NCBI GenBank assembly: GCA_963573385.1
Contig: CAUYLG010005289.1
Location: 1-64,000, forward strand
Length of the DNA: 64,000 nt
Direction: 5' to 3'
DNA from: Cacajao melanocephalus
Taxonomy: Eukaryota > Chordata > Mammalia > Primates > Pitheciidae
The notes below the pieces were generated by a model. The model was not told the DNA's origin and did no database searches. It saw only the letters and a list, made by a program, of their open reading frames with translations. Numbering within the stretch: the first letter of the stretch is position 1; the number at the start of each line of letters is the position of its first letter. Positions 57,790 through 64,000 of the stretch are shown here, piece after piece. Both the position numbers and the translations under genes were made by a program.

Positions 57790-57791
<2 letters not shown>
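57327..57791. other. Intronic interval without recognisable elements
   Basis: No gene or repeat family identified between the MER5A and the TG microsatellite. Confidence 0.45.
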
Positions 57792-57843
<52 letters not shown>

Positions 57844-57845
57844 GT
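57792..57845. repeat. (TG)n microsatellite
   Basis: About 27 TG units with one TTTG interruption near the middle. Confidence 0.98.
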
Positions 57846-58471
57846 ACAGTATGAAGAAAAAAATAAGACTGTTATCTCTGGGGCAGGAGACTAATTGGAG
57901 GTCATAAAAGTAAAAAATACATGAATGACTTTTTATAAGGGAAATTGACTTTTTCTTACAATGAATCTAAAAAAATTCAAGTTTAACTTACAAGAATTTC
58001 CAGAATGAAACCTAATTATCAGAAAAATCCTAGTTAAGACCCTTTCTTTAAAAAAATACCCATTCTATTTATAAAAATAGTATACATATTTACTACAAAA
58101 GACTGACAGAGAAGACTAAGATCACAGAAAAGGATTCATATAAGCAAAAAAAATAAAAATTTATATTCTGTTTTACAACACAGCCAAGTCACAGTGATAC
58201 CTGGCAAATAAACAACAATAACAACAACAACACAACCTTACTATACTTCCAGTATGCTACTTACTCATCTGGACAAGCATCACTTGCAAGCAACTGGCTC
58301 CTAATTCACAGAATTAATGTGAGACTTCTAGACTTCGCTCTTACTAAGACTGGCAAGAGATTATGAATACAGGAAAATATCACCTTTCTTCTAAGGGTCT
58401 CAGAATTTTTTAACATATTATTGTATTCATTAAACTCATAGGGAATACAGGCAGGCTCAACTCTTTAAGAG
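57846..58471. other. Intronic interval without recognisable elements
   Basis: AT-rich sequence with a short AACAAC run near 58207. No gene identified. Confidence 0.45.
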
Positions 58472-58482
58472 TATACAATTTT

Positions 58483-58777
58483 GGCTGGGTGTGGTGGCTC
58501 ACACACTTGTAATCCCAGCACTTTGGGAGGCAGAGGCAGGTAGATTTCTTGAGCTCAGGAGTTCAAGACCAGCCTGGGCAACATGGCAAAACCTCATCTC
58601 TACTAAAAATACAAAAATTAGCCGGGCATGGTGGCATGTGCCTATAGTTCCAGCTACTCGGGGGCTGAGGCGGGAGGAATGCTTGAGCCTGGAGGCAGAA
58701 ATTTCAGTGAGCCAGGATCTGATCATTACACTCCAACCTGGGTTATGGAGCAAAACCCTGTCTCAAAAAAAAAGGGG
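58483..58777 (+). mobile_element. Alu (J/S-like), full length
   Basis: Both arms are present. Target duplication of 11 bp with one change: tatacaatttt (58472-58482) and tttacaatttt (58778-58788). Confidence 0.94.
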
Positions 58778-58788
58778 TTTACAATTTT

Positions 58789-59249
58789 GAGTTTCCCAAT
58801 AAAACATATTAGGTAAATAAATGGGTCACATTAAGGCTGATTTGTTAACACTGATAAATTTAGGGATATATTGTGAATGAGTAAGGATTAGTATTAAATA
58901 ATACTGCTTTATGCATATTAGCACTTTGTGGATACTAAACTTTATTTTTTCTGTTTATATTCATCTCTTGCTTTCATACTGAAGTTATATTTTGGAGTTT
59001 TGTTTTGTTTTCAGAAAATGTCTGATGATTCTTGGTTGTCCATTCAATTTTTTAAATGACACATAAAAAATTAAGCAAAATTGAAGAAAATAATTGTACA
59101 GTAGAGGAGTAAGAAAGGCGAAGCACTTATTCTGCCATTACTAATACTTATTATCCAGTCAAAGTAATTTAGATTATTTGTATGACTGAAAAATAGAGCT
59201 TGGAGAAATAGACCCATCAATATATGTAAGCTTTATATATGAAAGCTTT
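58789..59249. other. Intronic interval without recognisable elements
   Basis: AT-rich sequence between an Alu and the L1 stack. No gene or repeat family identified. Confidence 0.45.
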
Positions 59250-59682
59250 GTTTATTAAAAGACAACATTTTTAAAACATGAAGACAGGTCACAAGCATCT
59301 ATAATAGATAACTGGTTAGAATCCTGAATAGTTATAGAATGTATAAAACTCAGACAGCAAAAAAGAAAACACCAAAATATATGAGTAAGCAAGTTACAGA
59401 AAATAAAATTTAAAAGTCAATAAACAGTTTATAAAAAAATAAAGTCACAATGAGATATTATTTCACATCCATCAAATTGGAAAAAAAAATAGTCTGACAA
59501 TAGCAAGTGTAAACAAGGATAAGGAGAAGGGGAGATTCATATGGACAATGGTGGGAGTATCTCATGAATGCAATAAAGCATACATTTCAAAATGTAGCAA
59601 TTCTACTCTAAGTATATTCTAAGAAAATATTAACAGACTTTTACTTTTTTAATCCTTAGCAGGATTATTTGGATTAGAAAAA

Positions 59683-60461
59683 ACAATATCCCTAATCAAT
59701 AGATAAATGCAAATCAAAACCACAATGAGATACCATCTGATACCAGTCAGAATGGCTATTATTAAGAAGTCAATATTAACAGATGCTGGCAAGTTTGCAG
59801 AGAAAAGGAAACGCTTATACACTGCTGGTGGAAATGTAAATTAATTCATCCTTTGTGGAAAGCAGTGTGGTGATTTCCTCAAAGAACTTAAAACAGAATT
59901 ACCATTTGACCCAGCAATCCCATTATTGGATATATACATAAAGGAATATAATTGTTCTGTCACAAAGACACATGCACATATATGTTCACTGCAGCACTAC
60001 CCACAAAAGCAAAGACATAGAATTAACCTAAATGCCCATCGACAGTAGACTGGATAAAGAAAATGCTGTACATACACACCACGGAATACTATGCAGCCAT
60101 AAAAAAAGAGTAAGATTATGTTACTTTCAGCAACATGGATGGAGCTGGAGGCCATTATCCTTAATGCATTAATGCAGGAACAGAAAACCAAATACCACAT
60201 GTCCTCACTTACAAGTGGGGGCTAAACAATGAGAACACACAACACTAAGAGGGGAACAAGAGACACTGGGACCCACTGGGCAGTGGAGAAATGGAGGAGG
60301 GAAAAGATCACACAAAATAACTATTGGGTACTAAGCATAATATCTGGGTGATGAAACAATCCGTACACCAAACCCCATGGCACACAGCTTACCTATAAAA
60401 CAAACCTGCATGTATACCCATGAACCTAAAATAAAAGTTAAAAAAAGAAAAAGAAAGAGTG
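59683..60461 (+). mobile_element. Primate L1 3' end (L1P) inserted in the L1M
   Basis: In order: aaatgcaaatcaaaaccaca, tttgacccagcaatcccatt, catggatggagctggaggcc, ccacatgtcctcacttacaa, acctgcatgtatacccatga, followed by an A-rich tail. It covers the end of ORF2 and the 3'UTR. The frame is degraded. Confidence 0.92.
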
Positions 60462-60651
60462 AAACTAAAAGTCATTTATAGAAGAATGGATACACTGTGA
60501 CATCCTCAAACTTTAGAGAATGCAGCTGTGGGAATGAATGAACTAGATTTACCCGTAATCAACACATTTAGGGGGCAAAAAAAATAGTTGTAGTCAAATG
60601 TATACTATATATTGTACGTATGTACTGCATAAAGTTTAAAAAATGCAGAAA

Positions 60652-60921
60652 AGGCCAGGTGCGGTGGCTCATGCCTGTAATCCCAGCACTTTGGGAGGCC
60701 AAGATGGGAGGATCACTTGAGGTCAGGAGATCGAGACCAGCCTGGCCAACATGGTGAAACTCGCCTCTACTAAAAATAAAAAATGTGGGGGGTCCCTGTA
60801 ATCCCAGCTACTCAAGAGGCTCAGGTGGGAGAATTGCTCAAAACTGAGAGGTGGAGGCTGCAGTGGCCCAAGATGCAACCCTGCACTCCAGCCTGGGTGA
60901 CAGAGACTCTGTCTTAAATTA
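60652..60921 (+). mobile_element. Alu (S-like) inserted in the L1M
   Basis: Both arms are present but the centre is damaged: aaaaataaaaaatgtgggggg replaces the usual linker and right-arm start. The flanks aaaaaatgcagaaa (60638-60651) and aaaaaatgcaaaac (60922-60935) look like the target duplication. Confidence 0.93.
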
Positions 60922-61023
60922 AAAAAATGCAAAACTGTAACTCACTGTTTAGGATCCAACCATAGGTCTACAGTTACATGGAAATAAGAAAAGATAATTT
61001 CAGAATAGTGGAAGATAGATATA

Positions 61024-61317
61024 ATTTTTTTTTCGAGATGGAGTTTCACTCTTCTTGCCCAGACTGGAGCCGAAATGGCATGATTTCAGCTCACTGCAAC
61101 CTCTGCCTCCCAGGTTCAAGCAATTCTCTTGCCTCAGCCTCCCAAGTAGCTAGGAATACAGGCATGCACCACCATGCCCAGCTAATTTTGTATTTTTAGT
61201 AGAGATGGGGTTTCGCCATGTTGGCCAGGCTGGTTCCAAACCCCTGACCTCAGGTGATCCACCCGCCTCAGCCTCCCAAAGTGCTGAGATTACAGATGTG
61301 AGCCATCATGGCTGGCC
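61024..61317 (-). mobile_element. Alu (S-like) inserted in the L1M, inverted relative to its neighbour
   Basis: Minus-strand Alu with a T-tail and both arms (tcgagatggagtttcactct to gagccatcatggctggcc). It lies only about 100 bp from the plus-strand Alu. Confidence 0.95.
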
Positions 61318-61616
61318 AGAAGGTAACTTTTTTAAGGTGATAGATTAAAACATGTGCATTTGTCATATTACATTTTATACTTTTGTATGTCTTAAATATT
61401 TCATAATAAAATTGGAGAATCTTGTCCTGGTTAATTGGTTACCACACTCCTATAGCAGATAACTGACAGCAATTGATCATGACCATAAGTTGTATTCAAA
61501 ACACATTTATTCTGAAGTTTACCAAAAACCACATTTTTCAAAAATCGAACTAGGATAAGTGTGATAGCTCAAAAAGAACCATCTGAGTGTACTGAAAAAT
61601 CTTTTGTTTTCTAAGT

Positions 61617-61847
61617 CAGTAGCTCCCAAAGTGGAGTGCACTGGGCCACAAGAAGAAAATATTGAAACTGAGTGTTTTTCCATAAAATCTTTTCAATTTC
61701 TCTGTTTCATCTGTTGTATAAAATATGTAACAGACACAAACCTAAATTAATTTATATAATATATTCCTGCACAGTGGTATGTTATGTCATTTATAAATAA
61801 TTTTTTACTGATCACGGTGCAAGTTCTAAAAAGTTTAAAAACCAGTG
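61617..61847 (+). mobile_element. hAT-type nonautonomous DNA transposon, family not named
   Basis: Imperfect terminal inverted repeats: it starts cagtagctcccaaagtggag and ends agtttaaaaaccagtg. An 8-bp target duplication of the hAT type flanks it, ttctaagt (61609-61616) and ttcaagat (61848-61855), 6 of 8 matching. Length 231 bp. Confidence 0.75.
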
Positions 61848-61855
61848 TTCAAGAT

Positions 61856-63635
61856 GACCATTAATTGACTTTGTAAACCACCCATCCAAGTAACCTACAT
61901 CCAGACCCTGAAAGTTAAAAAACAGAGATTTTAGAGGAGAACTGGATTTTTTTAGAGATAATTTATTAGTGAAAAAAGTATCTTGAACTAGATGACTAAA
62001 ACTGCCTACGTCTGCCAACTTTCTATAGACTGAATTTCACATCAGGCTTCAAGACAAAGGTTGATATAATTGCCAACCAGTGCAGTAACAGGTCTGGCCT
62101 TATTTGTGTTGGATGCTTTTCCTGAAAAAGATAATAAATCACTTGAAAATCCATGTGGGACAGGACACAATCTAGGAAAGTGAACGCCACTCTGTAACAC
62201 AAGTGCTAAATTAACATTCTCCAACTGCTTCCAGCTATTGATATTCATTTTGGAACAGGCAGGACATATTTAGAAAATGGCACACCACCAGAAAATGTGA
62301 GTGAGAGTGTGGGATTTTGCCTAATACAATGCAGCTAGAATTTTTCTAGAACTAATTTCAGGAGCCAGAAAAGTATGTTTCACAAAAAAACCTTAGATTA
62401 GAGTTTAATCCTCTAATAAAACAAGTTATACAAAATCAAGTAGTATTATCTTACAATAAATAACTATTCAAAGAAGCTGTATTTTAAAATAAACTCCTCC
62501 TCTGGGCCTTTAAGCTAGTGATCTTAGCTACTGCCAACAGCATTGATAATAAACAGGATATAGTTTTGTCAAATGTTTAGCAAAGTATTATAAATACGCT
62601 TTTGGTGGAAATAAGTATTCAAGTATCTCTTGGGGACAATGAGATGATTATTCACATGTACCATTTATCAACTTAACAATGAGCAGAAAATGTAAGAAAG
62701 TGCACATCAGGCAGCTACCGTAATGGCTTGCATTTTGGCAGAAGTAGAAATGGAGGTGGGTGGATACTACGAATATTATTAGTCATAAATTGAGAGACAT
62801 TAATATATTTATTAGGATAGTGTGCATTTTACTCTAATCATATTGATGTTCTGACAACAGGCAAAAGAAAGCCTTCTCAAAGAATTCTTCCCAAACATTC
62901 ATTTGGATACCAGCTCCGAAAATCTCACTAGAGGTCACAGGCCTCTAGTAGATACAGACGTCTGTTTTGTGACTTGCTGTAAGGAAGCGACACAGATCTA
63001 TAAAAAGTGCAAAGCTTACATAGAAAGCTATCTGTCATTTCATATCTGATAACAGAAGCAATTCTCATTCTGTCTCCATTGCTGTCTTTTTTAAAGATTG
63101 ATTCCTATAAGGTACAGTACAGAATGTTATAATGTCATCCCAGGATTGGTAAGTTTTTGATAAAAGCACTTGCTGAGATTTCTAATTTCTTCCCCAAAGG
63201 GCATGAAACTAAACAAATTAATCACTCTAACACCTAGACTCTTAAGGCAGAGGCCCGTTTATTAGAATATGTTCAATACCAGAAGACATGCTATATATCA
63301 TCACACTCCCACACCTGATCCTCAACTCTCTGGGCCCAGCGAGAAGCGTCGTCACAGATGGGGCTCCACAGCTTAACAAATTTCTCTGATGCACCTACAG
63401 TTGCTTGATCCATGGTCCCATGGCTCTGCCTCCCAGGGACCATCAACAACCAAAGCCCTTTCTCAATGGTTTTCTTTGAGATGCCCAGAAGACATTCATA
63501 CACACATAACACTGCCCCCATCTACCTGGTTCTGTACCCTTGTTAGAGTTGAACAGTTCTCCCTTCAAGCCAGGGACAGAAATGAAGAACTTTCCAGATC
63601 AGAGAGTTCGCAAATCTAACCACTATTTATGCTAG
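61856..63635. other. Intronic interval without recognisable elements
   Basis: No gene, exon or RNA gene identified. Positions 63290-63610 are less AT-rich and hold a 76-codon minus-strand frame (63521-63291) without any family motif. I treat it as chance. Confidence 0.45.
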
Positions 63636-64000
63636 AATTCCTTCAGTTACAAATAATGGTAGGTAAGGAGAAGGGAGAGCCAAGAATAAAGGAGATGGGG
63701 AGAGAGAGAGGGAGGGAACATGCAAAGGGAAGAGGGGCGATGGAAAGATGAGGAGGGAGGAAGAGAGTGAAGGGAGGGGAGGAGAGAGAGACAAGGGGAG
63801 GGAAAAAGGAGAGAGGCTCACATAACGAAAAAAATCCAGGGAGTGGGTCTCCTATCTTCAGTCATAGCCAGATCCAGGGGATATTATCAGAACTTCATCA
63901 CTTTTTGTCGATTTCTAACCTCTGCTTTTCTCTGCTTGATCCCCTTTTTCTAGCAGGGTCTCACCTTAGTAGTGGCAAGATACCTGCCAGCAACACCAGG
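63636..64000 (-). repeat. Ancient repeat (family not named), interrupted by the purine tract and cut by the window edge
   Basis: It starts gaattccttcagttacaaat and resumes after the purine tract with tccagggagtgggtctccta, atagccagatccaggggata and ggcaagatacctgccagcaa. The same ancient repeat family may be present at 32525-32840. Orientation is uncertain. Confidence 0.4.
63658..63817 (+). repeat. 160-bp polypurine (GA-rich) tract
   Basis: Mostly G and A in GGA, GAGA and GGGGA arrangements with only a few scattered pyrimidines. The cleanest part is 63749-63816. On the HECW2 sense strand this is a CT-rich tract. Confidence 0.9.

Larger units (their letters stand above)
59250..61425 (+). mobile_element. 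Old L1M 3' region, host of three later insertions
   Basis: Pieces of one L1M appear in order. 59440-59680 (atcaaattggaaaaaaaaat, tctgacaatagcaagtgtaa). 60465-60650 (agaatggatacactgtgaca, gggaatgaatgaactagatt). 60935-61020 (ggaaataagaaaagataatt, cagaatagtggaagatagat). 61320-61425 (gaaggtaactttttta, then tttcataataaaattgg as the terminus). A younger L1 and two Alus lie between them. The 5' edge near 59250 is uncertain. Confidence 0.78.

Noticed and set aside
63291..63521. Minus-strand 76-codon frame in less AT-rich DNA
   Set aside because: It was considered as a possible alternative first exon, but no Kozak-supported start with a good donor and no recognisable homology was visible.
63636..64000. 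Promoter or CpG island for HECW2 at the right edge
   Set aside because: CpG dinucleotides are rare and the region is a purine tract within an old repeat.

Overview
This is a 64 kb stretch of primate, almost certainly human, nuclear DNA. The evidence is about sixteen Alu or Alu-related copies, primate-age L1 3' ends, ERVL-MaLR LTRs, a Tigger1 copy and numerous MIR/L2 relics, in AT-rich intronic sequence. I recognise one real coding segment: the first coding exon of HECW2 (NEDL2, a NEDD4-like HECT E3 ubiquitin ligase) on the minus strand. It encodes residues 1-97 and ends in a phase-1 donor. If this is the human reference, the window lies in HECW2 at 2q32.3, displayed opposite to transcription; that placement is from knowledge of the gene, not from a search.

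Layout in plus coordinates: 1-22522 is the intron downstream of the exon in transcription. It holds a rearranged Alu, an MLT1-type LTR, an Alu nested in an Alu tail, several MIR/L2 relics, an antisense L1 split by a nearly complete Tigger1 transposon (13340-15669), an L1M fragment with ORF1-type sequence, and a MER20 about 0.9 kb from the exon. Positions 22523-22849 are the exon (292 nt of CDS plus 35 nt of 5'UTR). Positions 22850-64000 are the intron upstream of the start codon, so the promoter and first exon are presumably beyond 64000. That side holds most of the Alus, L1 3' ends, two hAT-type copies of one family in opposite orientation, an LTR of probable ERV1 type (48316-49030), an MST-type solo LTR (50401-50821) inside an L1M and between the arms of an inverted duplication, and an L1M/L1P/Alu/Alu stack (59250-61425).

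No tRNA, rRNA, snRNA, CRISPR array, CpG-island promoter or second protein-coding gene was recognised. The other open frames are short and lie in repeats or intron. I found no undescribed biological system. The items most worth a second look are structural: the inverted duplication around the solo LTR, the two-Alu unit sharing one 18-bp target duplication, the Tigger1-in-L1 nest, the L1-seeded TATTCC tandem array, and two multi-layer insertion stacks. Repeat family names are from memory of consensus sequences; boundaries are usually good to 5-20 bp, and subfamily names are tentative.
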